Positions 1 through 11,759 of a stretch of DNA of 64,000 nucleotides are shown piece by piece. Source of the stretch: Anaeramoeba flamelloides (Eukaryota > Metamonada > Anaeramoebidae); NCBI GenBank assembly GCA_027625915.1, contig JANTQA010000051.1, forward strand, positions 806,501-870,500. Reading direction: 5' to 3'. Every line of letters begins with the position of its first letter. Position 1 is the first letter of the stretch. The position numbers and the translations under genes were made by a program. The notes beneath the pieces were generated by a model, which searched no databases, was not told the origin of the DNA, and saw only the letters and a program-made list of their open reading frames with translations.

Positions 1-1658
1 ATAAATCAGAATGAAATTTTTTTTTCTCTTTATTTGACAAATAGAAATTAATTAGATTATAAAAAATAAGTAAGGGGGTTTTGGATAAATTTATCTCGGA
101 ATTAGACTTCAAATATAGTAAAAACAAAATTTTTTGGAAAAAAATAATATAATAAGTTCAAAAACACTAACATGTTATATTAAAATTGAAAAAAAAAAGT
201 TAGAGAAAAATACTTCATTCTTTAACCTTTTGTCTTGAATAATAAAGTTTATTCATGATATAATCAAAATTATAGAACTTTAAATTCATGTGACTATTGT
301 ATTTATTGTTTTTAGTATAAAAAACTCTTTTAAAAGTCTCTAGTCAAGAAAAAAGGGTATTTTTTGGGGTAAAACATTCCAAATAAACGGGAAAAATGAA
401 TTTTTAGTTAAAATCAACTTGGGGATATTTACTTTGATAGGTAATAACGAATAGTTATGAAAGCATTGTACTCATCTAATAAAACTGAAACAGAGAAAAA
501 AAATTACTGGTGATAATTATTGAGAGTGTCCTAGGTTTTTTTTACTTTTTGGAATAAAGCGAAAATTTATTAAAATTTTCTGTTTATTACAAAAATTAAA
601 AAAAACCTAACTGAAAATCAAAAAAAAAAGATTTTTTTAAATTTATATTAATAAATAATTCCATAATAGTCAAAATAATTAGTTATCAGTTTGAAAGATT
701 TTTATTAAATTTAAAATACTTTTAAAATATATGATTATAACCTCTTAACTGTGTAAATAAAAATATTCAAATTTTTTACTATTAAATTTGAAAAAAATCT
801 TACAGGAAAATAGAATTTTCCAACTTAAATTGTTAAATATCTTTAAAAGTATTTTTTGATCCAAGATCTTTTATATCTAATAGTGTTTGTTATAAGTGAA
901 GTTATCAAAAAGTGAAAAATTAGCAAATGTTTGATTTTTTTTTGAAATAATTTTTTCATGATCATGAATTAATCAAAATGTTTTTAAATGATAACAATAA
1001 GATTTCTTGAATATTAGGAATAGTATAAAAAAAATCAATTGGATCAACTATCAAAAATGATAGATTTTAAAAACAAATTTAAGAAGAAGAAATTCATAAA
1101 CTTTGAATTTTTTAGTTTTAATTGTACAAAATTTAACTTTGCCTCATAATTTCTATTTTTTACCAAAATTCTTGATTTTTTTAATAAACCCAAATATCTT
1201 TTTTAATTGAATCAGAGGAACTTTTTGTTCTATTTTTCTACTCAAAATTTGAGAGAACAATAAGAACATAGAAACTTTTGTGTTTGACAGTCAAGAAGGC
1301 AAACTTTAATTTTAAAATTTCTAACTGGTAGATACTGGTCACTAAAGAATAAATTGTTCTGTGTTGTGTCTGAAATCTTTAATCAAAAACAGCAACTTGA
1401 ATTGTATTCTCGAAAACATTGGAAACAACAATTATATTGGTGCCAGATTAATTCTTAAAAATGATTGGTTGTTAAATTAAAAAAAGACAATCCTCAAAAT
1501 ATTACTTAATAACCCAACAAATACCTAGACAAGTCTTTGTGTTTTTAATAAAAAACCAAAGAAAGAAATTATTTTTTGACTTTTTTTTCAAGATTCTTTT
1601 GAACATTTTTTATTTATCAAAAAAGAAAACAAAATTTAAAAAAAGTACAAACAACAAG
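1..1658. other. AT-rich 5' intergenic region
   Basis: No gene is recognisable on either strand. The sequence is A/T-rich with many homopolymer runs and no open frame with protein-like composition. A short copy of the CCTAGGTTTT repeat family lies at about 525-600. The last 120 bases before the first gene are open in its frame, but they start only at a GTG and read as Lys/Phe-rich leader sequence, so they are more likely 5' UTR. Confidence 0.6.
525..600 (+). repeat. Dispersed CCTAGGTTTT repeat, short copy
   Basis: The stretch begins GTCCTAGGTTTTTTTTACTT and ends in AAAAAAAACCTAACTG, so its ends are roughly inverted (CCTAGGTTTT / AAAACCTAA). The same motif followed by TTTACTTTTTGAAATAAA-like sequence recurs at 44861-45175, 47285-47500 (opposite strand) and 59150-59325. 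No coding capacity is seen. It is probably a remnant of a small non-autonomous element. The boundaries are approximate. Confidence 0.45.
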
Positions 1659-4600
1659 ATGAGTTTTATTTTTCGAAAAAAGGAAGGGAAAGAAACGCCA
1701 AAAATGTTTTGTGGAAGAGACACGATCGAAGCATTAGATTTAGAACTTACAAAGGTGACCAATTTATATAAAAAGCTTCGAAACACCAAGGAGTCTGTTG
1801 CATCACAAGACATCACCACGAATTTAAAAATGAAATTGAAGGCTGCCAAGACAAGATTAAAACTCAAGCAAGAAGAGCACCAAACGTTGTTAAGCCAATT
1901 GGAAAAATCTGAAAAAGAATTAAAAAAATTACAAAAGGAAAACGAGCAAGACATTGAAAACAAAATGACTGAGGATGAACGCGAGCAAGTTGAGATCCTA
2001 CGGGAAAGGATCACCAAGCACAACGAAGCGCTTGAGCGGCTAAAGCTGTCTGACAAATCCGAAAAGCTTGAGCTAAAGTTAAAAGAGGCACAACAGCAAT
2101 TGAAGGGCTTGACTACCGAAAACAACCGTTTACGTAGCATTGTGAACGAAAAAAAAACAAGACTTGAGAAAATTAATGAACAGATCAAGGTCCAACAGAA
2201 AATTGATGAAGGATCAAAAGACGAATTACAAAAAATGAAGGAGACGCTTTTAAAAAAGCACAAAGATGAGATCAAGACACTGAAACAGACTCTCAAAAGA
2301 CAAGAGTTTGAATTAAAAAATCTCAGAAAACAAGAAGAGGCTTCAAGCAATGTTGCTCAACAACAAAGGCTCGAATCATTCCGAATGCAACTCAAGTCCA
2401 AAACAGAAGAAAACCTGAGACTTGAAAAGGAATTAGAAGAATTGAAATCTTCTCTCAGCTATACAGAAGAGTCTGAGTCTACTCTTTATAAATCTGAACA
2501 CACATTTATTTCTGGTAGTGAGTCTGAAATTTCGGTAATTCAGTTTTTTTTTTTTTTCTATTTGTCTTTTTTCATCTCTTTTGACCACCTTTTGGTTCTG
2601 TTTGGTTAAGAATTAGTTTTGGAGGTGAGTTTCAAAAAAGAAAAAAGATCGACAAAAAAACTTAACAAAATTGTTTTTTTTTTTTCTTATTATTAAATAA
2701 TTTGTGTTTTAAAAAATCTCAAATATAGGAGTCTAAAATTGATGAAAAAAATCAAATCAAATTACCAAAAAAAAGCCAATCTTTTAATGAAATTTCGTTC
2801 ATGTCAAAGGAAATAAAAAAAGAAAAAGAAGATCTTAACAAATCAAAGGGCTCAACAAAATTAGAAAAAACAGAAGAAGACCAAAACAATGACACAGAAT
2901 CTAGTGAAACAGAATTAGATATTAAAAAAAAAAAAGAAATAACAAAAAAAGAAAATGAAAATGAAAAAGAAAATGAAAATGAAAAAGAAAATGAAAATGA
3001 AAATGAAAAAGAAAAAGAAAAAAACAAAGAGAGTGAAACCGAAAGCGACACAGAAACCGAAGAAAATAATGAATCTGATACTGCCACCCTTACAGATACT
3101 GACAATGATTCATCAACAGACGTGCCAACTGCAAGTATCTCTGAAAAGTCTTCAAACGAAGAAAGTGAATCTGAAAATGAAGTAGATCAAGAAATGGATC
3201 TCAAAAAATTGGATGACATTCAAAGTGATAACAATTTAGAAGAAAATGTAAATAAACAAAAGAAAAAGAAAAATGATAATGAAGAAGAAAAAATCGATTA
3301 TGATGTTAAATCAATGGATATATTATTTACAATCCCAACAGCAGTCCAATATTTCCAAGAATTTTTGGTTGAACAAAGAAACCAAGAAAACATTTTATTT
3401 TTTTTAGATGTTAAACATTTTAAAAATTATTCAAAAAATGAAAAGGTAAGATTTTTACAGTTTTTTTCGATTATTTTTTTTATTCTTTTTTTTTTTTTTT
3501 TTTACAATCACAACCTTTTTTCTTGGTTCAAAACAATTCTTGTATTTTATTAAGATTATGAAATTAATACTGAAATCAAAATATTTATTCATTAATAACA
3601 GAATTTATTTGCAAATTAATCCACTTTATTGTCCCTTAATATAAATTCATAGATTTTAAATCCCAGGTAAATTTAATTTACAAAACTTATTAAAAGTTAG
3701 ATATAAAGTATAATTTTATGAGCACTAAAACGAAATCTTGTTAGATCTATTGAAACAATCTGATAAAAAGAGGATTTGGTGATATCTTTTTTCAATTCAC
3801 AAGAAAGTTTCAAAAACCGCGATTATCTTCAAAAATCACACTTTTTTAATCTTATAAAATAACGATATTACATAAAATCTTGATAATCAATAATATTGTG
3901 ATATTCTTTAAAATCTCTAAATAAAATCGACAATTAAATAAAAATCTTGCTAAAGTTCAAAAAATGTGCTAAAATTCAAAATATCGTGAGAAAAAATTAA
4001 ATCGCGAGATAATAGTTGTTGAATTTTAGGTCTAACTCACAAGTATATTTTTAAAACAAAAAAATTTGTTTGAACAAAAAATAGATCCTTGCTAAAAAAA
4101 TTCATTATTTTAAAAAACAACAAAAAGAAATTCTAAAATCAGTCAAGGATCAGATCAAAGAGTTTCATTGTATTTTGTTTTCATTTGTTTGGTTGACAGA
4201 TCGACCCATCCTTTAAATCAACAACAGAAATAACAAAAGGAAAATTCTTATAGTTTCTCATTCTATGTTTGTTGATATAAATTGCTATGAATGAAAAAAT
4301 TCAATAAAAGCATTGAGCTTTCGTGCTTTCTTTAAAGAATATGTTCTTGTGTTAAAGCATTTTCAATATTATATGAAAGCTGAAAGGGGTTGTATAACCT
4401 TTCAAAAGCTTTTACAATAACCTAGCTCAAAATAATCACTAATTCAAAAGATTGTTTGGAAACTCTGTTTTCGTGTTCTTATTCTTCTTCTTCTTTTTCT
4501 TCTTCTCCTTCTCCTTCTTCTTCTCTTCTTCTTTGTACTGAGTATAAAACTCAACAAGAGTTAGAGATTTTTGTTTTGATCAGCCACCCATAAGAATGAA

Positions 4601-5228
4601 AATACTCTTTCTCCTTTTTGATTATTTAACTTTGTAAAGGTAATAACCCCATTTTTTTAAAAAAAACATCTATTATTTAACATTCAAATATATTTTCTGT
4701 TTCAATATTATTTGTTTGAATGATCATAAAATTCACAGGTGAATTTTATATTTTGTCATAAAAAAAAAATAAAAAGAAAAAATTTTTTTTCTTTTACAAA
4801 AAATACCATTCCCTTTATAAAAGTTTTCTGTCTTTCAAACCTTTCAACAACTTAAAGACAGATTACAACCCTTTCGAACTTTTTCTAGCATTTTTTAATG
4901 TGAATAAGTGTTGTAAAAGTATCAAATCTTTATAAAAATCAAGGGACTTTTTGTAATGTGATTTCAAAAAATTAATTATCTTTTTTTTGCGATAATGTGG
5001 AATATCGTGATTATATGATTTTTCGATTTTTGTAGATTATCGCGATTTTATAATATTATAAAAATTTATTGCTTATTTATGATAAAGTTGGATTAATCAT
5101 GACTTTATAATATTATCGTGAATTAATTAGTAATGTAGTGTTAATCCATATTATCATCAAAACTTCTCAAATATATTTTGATTAATATCAACTGAAATTA
5201 TTTCCCAAAAAATATCAATTTTCGAATA

Positions 5229-5266
<38 letters not shown>

Positions 5267-7733
5267 CAAAGATAACTCTACTTATCCATCTTTTTTTTTT
5301 TTTTTTGTCAAATATCTAGTATTATAGAGATCAATTGTATATATATCCCTTTTAGGTACGAAATAAACCATCAATGATTTTCAAAATTTTGACATGTTCG
5401 AATTCTACTTTGAGAGTATGACAAAATTTGAATTTTTTGAGATGGCCGATCTCCGTAGCTAAAGGAATATATTAAAATATATTTATATTGTTTATGTGTG
5501 TGTAAATGAAACACCACATCTAGACACATAATTACAAATAGGAAAAGATACCATTCATCATATTTTCATTTAAATTCAAATATAAAATTATTTTTTGGAA
5601 AGTTTCAACGTTTTTAAAATCATTTTTTATAAATTACTTCTTTTTTTCTATTTTGTTTTTCTAATTTTTAAAAAAACCTTGGCAATAAAACAAGTCAAAT
5701 TTAAAAATATATTATTACCAAATATTCAAAAAATATTCGTTTTAATTAATGGTAATTAAAATACACCTACTTATTTAACCATTTCTGATACTATTTAATA
5801 CAAATGAATTATATTTGTAATTTTCGCCAGATTAGTTATAAGCTTAATTTATAATAATTATTTTAAAAAAATAAAGTAGCACGTTTTTTTATTATTTTTT
5901 CTATTTCTTTGAGTTTTCTTTTATGTTAAGAATGGTGTGAATAGCAAGAGATTATGATCATTTAAAAATATAAACAATTCTAAAAACATACAAAAGATAA
6001 TAGCTCTTTAGTAATCCTCATCTAATAATTAAAGATTAAAAAATAATCCTTTCCCAATTTTTGAAATGGAATATTATGTGTAGATCTTGACATAATATTA
6101 ATTTCTTTTTGCAAGAAAATAATAATCGTAGAAATAATAATAATAAATAAACAAAGAAAATAATAATAAGATTAATAATCCATTATAAAAAGATCTTTTA
6201 TTTATATTAATCTAATAAAACTTTACTTGTCTCAAAATTAATAATAATAATTTTTTCTATCATATTAAATAGTCAATAAATAGTATGGCAAAAAAGATTT
6301 TTAGTAAATATGTAAAACCAGGTGCAATCTTTGAAGTAAATATTGATCATAGAAATAGACAAGAAATAATCAAAATGGTTCAAGAAAAAAATTTTTCTCT
6401 AGACATGTTTGACACTGCACAGGAAATTGTATTTAATCATATGGAAAACAATTCTTTTGGGCCATTTAAAAAATCTGAACTTTATCAAAAATTAATTGAA
6501 AAATTAAAAACAGAAAAAGAATTTGATTTTTCTTCAACTCATAAAAAGGCGCTCATGGTATCTAGAAAAACTTTAGTTACTGCACTTAATGTTGATTTCA
6601 AATTCCAAGGAAATTCTCATCACCCTTATCGTGTGGCGACTGATTTAATGAATATAATCATAGCAATTTTTAAGGCTAATTATTCTATTAGTTCCAAACA
6701 GATTGATTTAAACCATATTTCACAATCGATCCCCTTCCATAGATTTGTGGCATCAACTACAGAATTACAAAAAGTAAAATTTATTTTTTTTTTTTTTGTC
6801 TTTATTTTTTTATATTAGAGTAATTTTTAAAAAGTGTAACAAAAAGGATTCGATCAAACAGTTTACCAACTTCAATAGACCTATTTTGATCAGGATTTTA
6901 TTAAAAAACTTTTTTAAAATGACTTTATTTACAAACAATTTTTTTTGACTTTCTTTACAATTTATTTTTTTCAAAAATTAAAATTTTTTTTTGTTTTTAT
7001 TTATTTTTTAAAAAAAAAAAACAAAATAAAAAACAATTAATTAAAATTTAATAATTTAATCTCATATAATCATTAGGTAAAATTAGATAACTTAAAAGAA
7101 GAACAAAAATTGCCATTTTTCTTAAATATTTATAATATATTATTATTGCATGCCACAATTGTCAATGGGATTCCACCTGATCAAGCAGCACTAAACAAAT
7201 TTTATCAAGATTCGAAATATAAAATTAATGATCTAACCTTTTCACTTCAAGATATCAAAAATGGAATTTTAAGAGCAAACAAAGATAACCGCCATAATAA
7301 TTATTTTAAACAGGATGAACCTCGAGCAAAATATACCTTATCGGAATTAGATCCAAGAGTCAATTTTGCTGTAATTTCTTTAAATTCCTCTCGTTCAATA
7401 ATACAAACCTATTCTGTTGAAAAAATTAATTCCTTAATGAAAAAGGCTACAAAGGTACAACTGGCTAATTTAATCCAAATACAAAGAAACAAAATCAGAA
7501 TTCCGAAATTATTCCGACAATATTCGAAAGATTTTGGTAATAAAAATTCCAAAATTATTCAATGGATTTCTCAATTTTTAAGCGAAGCAAAATTGCAACG
7601 TATTCAAAACCTCGAAGAAAGCGGTAGTATACAATATACAACAGAAACAATCGGTATTCCTATTTTTTTGATGGAAAAAAAAAGTTTGATTGCAAAAAAA
7701 TTTGGTCTTCATTTGTCTCGTCAAAAAAAATAA
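1659..7733 (+). CDS. Coiled-coil, RGS and DUF547 domain protein (4 exons)
   Basis: Proposed exons are 1659-2534, 2729-3445, 6273-6773 and 7077-7733, giving 916 residues. All three introns are phase 0, with GTAATT, GTAAGA and GTAAAA donors and TAG acceptors. Residues ~20-270 form a long Glu/Lys/Leu coiled coil, followed by an acidic Lys/Glu/Asn low-complexity stretch. An RGS domain spans ~488-605: QYFQEFLVEQRNQENILFF, then AKKIFSKYVKPGA, FEVNID and a FDTAQEIVFNHM segment. RGS domains accelerate GTP hydrolysis on G-alpha subunits at membranes. The last ~220 residues carry a DUF547 domain (PFFLNIYNILLLHATIVNG, then DPRVNFAVISLNSS), a papain-like-fold domain of uncertain activity. The start is the first ATG followed by protein-like sequence; an upstream in-frame GTG is ignored. 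The RGS domain is read only when the 2827-bp second intron is removed, which strongly supports the model. The biological role is inferred from the domains only. Confidence 0.85.
3815..4060 (+). repeat. Dispersed repeat R1, intron copy
   Basis: It shares a core AATCAATAATATTGTGATAT followed by TCTTTAAAATCTC, and an ending like ATAATAGTTGNTGAATTTT, with 9590-9850. The inverse complement of 4978-5130 also matches its left part (CGCGATTATCT, then CAAAAATC and CGATATTAC), so the intron may hold a terminal-inverted-repeat element of about 1.3 kb. No coding capacity is seen. Class is unknown. Confidence 0.55.
4978..5130 (-). repeat. Inverted partner of repeat R1
   Basis: Read on the minus strand it gives CGCGATAATCTACAAAAATC, then CACGATATTCCACATTATC, matching the left part of 3815-4060 with scattered differences. 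The pair would be the terminal inverted repeats of an insertion of about 1.2-1.3 kb. Divergence is considerable, so the insertion is old. Confidence 0.4.
5229..5262 (+). repeat. Poly(T) run
   Basis: A homopolymer of more than 30 thymines lies in the long intron, with a second shorter run at about 5290-5305. On the minus strand it would be a poly(A) tract, possibly a retroposed 3' end. No flanking duplication is evident. Confidence 0.6.
6828..6910 (+). repeat. Diverged copy of the 42354-type inverted-repeat end
   Basis: The sequence TTTTTAAAAAGTGTAACAAA followed by AAGGATTCGATCAA and ACTTCAATAGACCTATTTT resembles the terminal repeat at 42354-42436 and 44186-44271 (TTTAAAAAAGTGTAAC, GGATCTTTGCAA, ACTTCAATATAACTATTTTT). 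It lies in the third intron of the RGS gene. A related stretch at about 7944-8022 lies just beyond the gene in the same orientation. Probably solo remnants. Confidence 0.35.
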
Positions 7734-10241
7734 TCTTTTGTTTTGGCTTTTTTTTTTATTCTTTTATTATTCTTTTTTGCCTTTTCATTTTTTCTTTTTT
7801 TTTTTTATTTCTTTTTGATCTTTTTTCTTTTTTGGTTTTGTTTTTTTATTTCATTTAAAAAAATATCCTTTATAAAGATTAATAATTTTTTCAAATTAAA
7901 AATAAAAAAATTTTTGAATTATTAAATTTAAAAATTCATCCAACAAGTTTTTAAAAAAATAGTGAGAAAACAAGGTTTCAAAGGGATCTTTTAAATAGTC
8001 GGTCAACTTTAATAGAACTTTTTTTTTCAGCAATCACAAAAAGTAAAGTGAAAGATACCATCAATCTATTGACATATGATTAAATGATTGTGATATAAAA
8101 AAAATCTTGAAGAATCTTTTCTTTTTTATAATGAGATGGATATTTGTTTCCTACAAGAAACCAAAACAAAAAATAAACCAGATCTAACTTTTTATTATGT
8201 ATTTTTTTTCTAACAATAATGAAAAATAGTCAGAGAGAAAAAAAAAAAAAAAATTGATTTATAGATAATATTTAAAAAAGTAAGTACATACTATAATTTT
8301 TAAAAATTTTAATTGTGTAAACCTTATTGATACAAGATTTTTTGAGTACCATAAGAATTTTGATACTTTGAAACACAAATACCATTCACTGCTCTATTTG
8401 TGAAAAGAAAGTGAACCCAAAGTAAATCAGAGTTGAATCTTTCATTTCTTGAATTTTTCAAATTTTTTTGAAAATTTAATTTTTGGTTTTATTAAATTAG
8501 GATATCGATCTAGAAATGTGGTTATGGGGATACTTGAAATTAATCATACTAAACCAAATAAGAAGACCGGGGTAGGTGAGATTTTGTAACAAAATATTTT
8601 CTTTTAGAAGACAAAATAAAAAAGATGGATCATCTTTGTAATAAATGTGTCTTAATCAAGAATGAAAAAAAAAAAAAAAAAGTCGATAAAAGCCTATTTT
8701 CAAAGACCTTTTTTATATTTTTACCTTTAATGAAACCAAACGGGTATTACTTTGGATTTTTCACCCCATTACTATTTGATATTATTTTACACAACATTTT
8801 TTTACAAATTTCTTTTCAAAATTCTTTTTTTCAAAAAAAGCCAAAACAAATCTTACAGTTTCACCGATTAAACAAAAAGTGCTTAAATTCTCGAAATCAA
8901 AAAACAGATACAATAGATTTGATTCAAAGAAAAAGTTAAATTGGGAAATATTTCTATCATATTCCGAATTATTTTGAGTTTTTTAATTTAATCAAGAATA
9001 AATAATTATCTAATAAAACAAATCTGTCCAATAAACCCTTATTTCTGAAAAATAATTCAAAAAAGGTACTATTTTCTAAAACAAAACTGAAATTAGATGA
9101 ATTAAATAAAAATAGTTTTTTTAAAATTCAATTTGGAAATTCTTTACTTATAACAAGTAATTTGTTAATCATAAATTTTCGAAAAAACATTCTTTCATTT
9201 GGAATTAAAAATTAATCAAGTAAAGAAGAAGTAATTATACAAAATGTTACAGTGAAGATTAATATAATTTTTTTTGTTTTTATTTTGTGGTTATCAGAAG
9301 AATTTTCATTTTTTAACTTTAAAGAATAAAAAGGGAATAAGTAGAATAATACACTTTGAATCACTGTTAATATCTATATTAAGTGGATCTAACCCATCAA
9401 ATTTTTTTTTCAAAAAGATTATGTATAAAAAATATTTGGAACTTGAAATTTTTTTTTTGTGCCTTTGACAGAAACAAAGTTTTGGAGAGCTTTAAAAAAA
9501 CAATAGAGCATCTTGAAGGGGCTTTGTTGATATTTTTTTTAATTCAAGACAAAACTTCAAAAATAGTGATTATCTCTATCAAATTGCCATATTTTTCTAA
9601 AATTACCAATAATCAAAAAATTATAACAATTGTGACAAATTGATACAATTAAAAAAATCACACAATTAATATTCTAATATAATGATATTATATAAAAATA
9701 TGAGAATCAATAATATTGTGATATTCTTTAAAATCTCAAAATATCCAATAAAATTAGAATTAATGTTAATTAATCATAATAAACAATTGTTTGTGATATA
9801 ATAGTTGATGAATTTTTTATCTAAATCAACTATATTTTTACTTCATTTAACAACTTTTATTTAGACAAATATCAATTTCAAAGTAATCAATTGGGATGTG
9901 TGTCGATTTTTATCTGATTGAAGAATTTATACGAACGTGTGAAATACTATGTCAGGTGAAGAATCCAGAATGGAAACAAATATTATAGAATTGAAAAAAA
10001 ATGATAATCATCGAAATTTTTCACTTAATTAAATTGCAGACGCCTGTACTTTAATAAGAAATTTAATACTTTCAATTTAAACCATTCTTTTATTGAACAA
10101 GAGACTTTTACCTATTTGTATTTCCCTGGTGTGTACTAACAAGTTTCTAAAAGATGAGAAAACTTGATTTGATAAAAGATTCATTTTTCTAATCGTTAAC
10201 AATTAAAAAAGTAAATTTTGTTAATTTTCCCTTTTCTGAAA
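7734..10241. other. Intergenic region, repeats only
   Basis: This is 2.5 kb between the RGS gene and the Cys-rich gene. A T-rich tract directly follows the stop codon and probably carries the mRNA 3' end. A diverged inverted-repeat-end remnant lies at about 7944-8022 and dispersed repeat R1 at 9590-9850. Short open frames near 8625-8939 and 9274-9643 have Phe/Ile/Lys composition typical of random AT-rich DNA and I do not call them genes. Confidence 0.5.
9590..9850 (+). repeat. Dispersed repeat R1, second copy
   Basis: It matches 3815-4060 over AATCAATAATATTGTGATAT followed by TCTTTAAAATCTC, and again at ATAATAGTTGATGAATTTT. The left flank differs, so the copies have diverged or are differently truncated. 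No coding sequence is present. Confidence 0.55.
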
Positions 10242-11759
10242 ATGACGAATTTGAAAACCATAAAAATCAAAACAGTGAAAGAATTAAATGAGGAATTCGA
10301 TAAAAACTGGTTAATAGAATGCCCATCGTGTAAGTGTCCCAATTGTAAAAATAACACAAGAAGGATTTACCTTTACATACCATGCAAGAGGTGTACAACT
10401 GGCTGTAATTATTGTTATTCTGGAGTTTATGCCATCAAAGCAAAGCAAGGTTTTTATCGCATTCACGGGAAGGACGCAAAAGTGTTTTTCGAAAAGCAAG
10501 GAATTTGTCTTGAATGTTTAGGTGGTAAGAGAAGGAAAAATTGCCGGTGTTGTAATAACAATAGAAAGATCTATAATTTCCACAAGATTTGTACAAAGTG
10601 TCAAGGTACTGGGCAATTCTCTTACAGCCAAAAGAATTATTATGACAACAAAATAAAGTGTGACCAATGTAAAGGGAGGGGGGTTCCATTAGGCTCCTTT
10701 GTAGATGGTGATTCCTTTAAATTTGGACAAAAGGAACAATTTAAAAAGCAAATCAAAAAAATTAAAAAGGCTTTAGGTTCAATTACCGAGAAGGTTTTAT
10801 GGGAAGGAAAGGAAGTTGATTATAAACTGGGGGCTGCTCTACAGGGTAGCGGGCTAAGGTGGCAATTTGTAGGTATCAGAACTTTATTGGACATCATTAA
10901 GCGTTGTAAAAAGAAGCAATTAACAAAACTCCTTTTGACCTCCAAAAAAATTGATGTTGTCTGGAGGCTTGCACATTGGTGCCATCACCTAGAAGTTCCC
11001 AAAAAAGAAGCTGGCACAATAATAACTGCTCAACATTTGGGCTCTACTTTGGAAACATTAAAGGATATCTTATCAGATATCTATGAGATATCTTTTACAC
11101 AAGAAGTAATATCTAATAATCACCAAAGTGCCCGGAATTCTGAAAGCACAAAAAACTCTGAAAAACCTAAAGCACCCAAAAGCTCGAAGAAGCCTAAAAG
11201 CTTTGAAATTTCAAAAAACACACGAAATTCTGAAAACTCTAAAATTCTGAAAAATCTAAAGTATCCAAAATCTCGAATGTTCACAAAAAACCCTGAAATT
11301 TCTAAAAAAACTCAAAGCTCTCAAATTTCCAAAAGCTCTCAAAAATCTAAAGCATCCAAAAGCTCGAAGAAGCCTAAAAACTCTGAAATTTCAAAAAACT
11401 CCCGGAATTCTGAAAGCACAAAAAACTCTGAAAAATCTAAAGTACACAAAAGCCCTGAGAAGTCTAAAAGCTATGAAATTCCAAAAAACTTTGAAAAAAC
11501 TAAAAGCTCTCAAATTTCAAGAAGCTCTCAAAAATCTAAAGCACCCAAAAGTTCTGAGAAACCTACAAGCTCAGAAATTTCTGAAAGCTCTGATGTTTCT
11601 GAAAGCTCTGATGTTTCTGAAAGTTCTGAAAATTCCACATACTCCCAAAGCTTTGAAAGTTCTGAAAGTTCCGAGAATTCCACAAGTGATGAAGATTATA
11701 AACAATCAGAAAGTTCTGAAGATGATTATGATGATAGTTTTTCTTCAACTTCTGATTAG
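10242..11759 (+). CDS. Cys-rich zinc-binding protein with Ser-rich repeat tail
   Basis: One open frame of 505 residues, stop TAG. The start is the ATG opening MTNLKTIKIKTVKELNEEF; the open frame extends eight codons further upstream but has no other ATG. Residues ~30-150 hold paired cysteines: CPSC/CPNC, CKRC/CNYC, CLECLGG, CRCC, CTKCQGTG and CDQCKGRG. The last two fit the CxxCxGxG pattern of DnaJ cysteine-rich domains, and the whole could bind several zinc ions. No J domain is seen. Residues ~155-300 are a Lys-rich, probably helical region with aromatic segments (GLRWQFVGIRTLLDII, WRLAHWCHHLEVP). From ~300 to the end the protein is a degenerate Ser/Lys/Pro/Glu repeat that turns acidic at the C-terminus. 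The function is unknown; a chaperone-like or nucleic-acid-binding role is a guess. No intron is needed. Confidence 0.75.
   Translation: MTNLKTIKIKTVKELNEEFDKNWLIECPSCKCPNCKNNTRRIYLYIPCKRCTTGCNYCYSGVYAIKAKQGFYRIHGKDAKVFFEKQGICLECLGGKRRKNCRCCNNNRKIYNFHKICTKCQGTGQFSYSQKNYYDNKIKCDQCKGRGVPLGSFVDGDSFKFGQKEQFKKQIKKIKKALGSITEKVLWEGKEVDYKLGAALQGSGLRWQFVGIRTLLDIIKRCKKKQLTKLLLTSKKIDVVWRLAHWCHHLEVPKKEAGTIITAQHLGSTLETLKDILSDIYEISFTQEVISNNHQSARNSESTKNSEKPKAPKSSKKPKSFEISKNTRNSENSKILKNLKYPKSRMFTKNPEISKKTQSSQISKSSQKSKASKSSKKPKNSEISKNSRNSESTKNSEKSKVHKSPEKSKSYEIPKNFEKTKSSQISRSSQKSKAPKSSEKPTSSEISESSDVSESSDVSESSENSTYSQSFESSESSENSTSDEDYKQSESSEDDYDDSFSSTSD
11131..11740 (+). repeat. Degenerate Ser/Lys/Glu tandem repeat in coding sequence
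   Basis: The tail of the Cys-rich protein is built of units around SKSSQKSK, SSKKPK and SEISKNS. Longer blocks recur: the DNA for ARNSESTKNSEK-like sequence at about 11131 reappears at about 11401, and an APKSSKKPKSFEISK-like block recurs. This points to segmental duplication of roughly 270 bp on top of shorter-unit slippage. Confidence 0.6.

Larger units (their letters stand above)
3446..6272 (+). other. 2.8-kb intron splitting the RGS domain
   Basis: It begins GTAAGATTTTTACAG and ends CATATTAAATAG, phase 0. It is about ten times longer than the gene's other introns (194 and 303 bp). No exon-like sequence is visible inside. It holds a dispersed repeat at 3815-4060, a partly matching inverted copy at 4978-5130, and a long poly(T) run at 5229-5262. 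The size is best explained by insertion of repeat elements into a short ancestral intron. Confidence 0.7.

Noticed and set aside
1610-2350. Long minus-strand frame opposite the RGS gene's coiled coil
   Set aside because: Ser/Phe/Cys-rich complement of Glu/Lys codons; a shadow of the real exon.
4370-4880. Inverted pair around GAAAGGGGTTGTA / TACAACCCTTTC
   Set aside because: Similarity is limited to about 15 bases and does not extend outward.
8625-8939. Open frame of about 104 codons, plus strand
   Set aside because: Phe/Ile/Lys-rich composition, no motif, in a stretch of homopolymers; typical of chance frames in AT-rich DNA.
9274-9643. Two overlapping plus-strand frames
   Set aside because: No conserved character; the downstream end runs into dispersed repeat R1.
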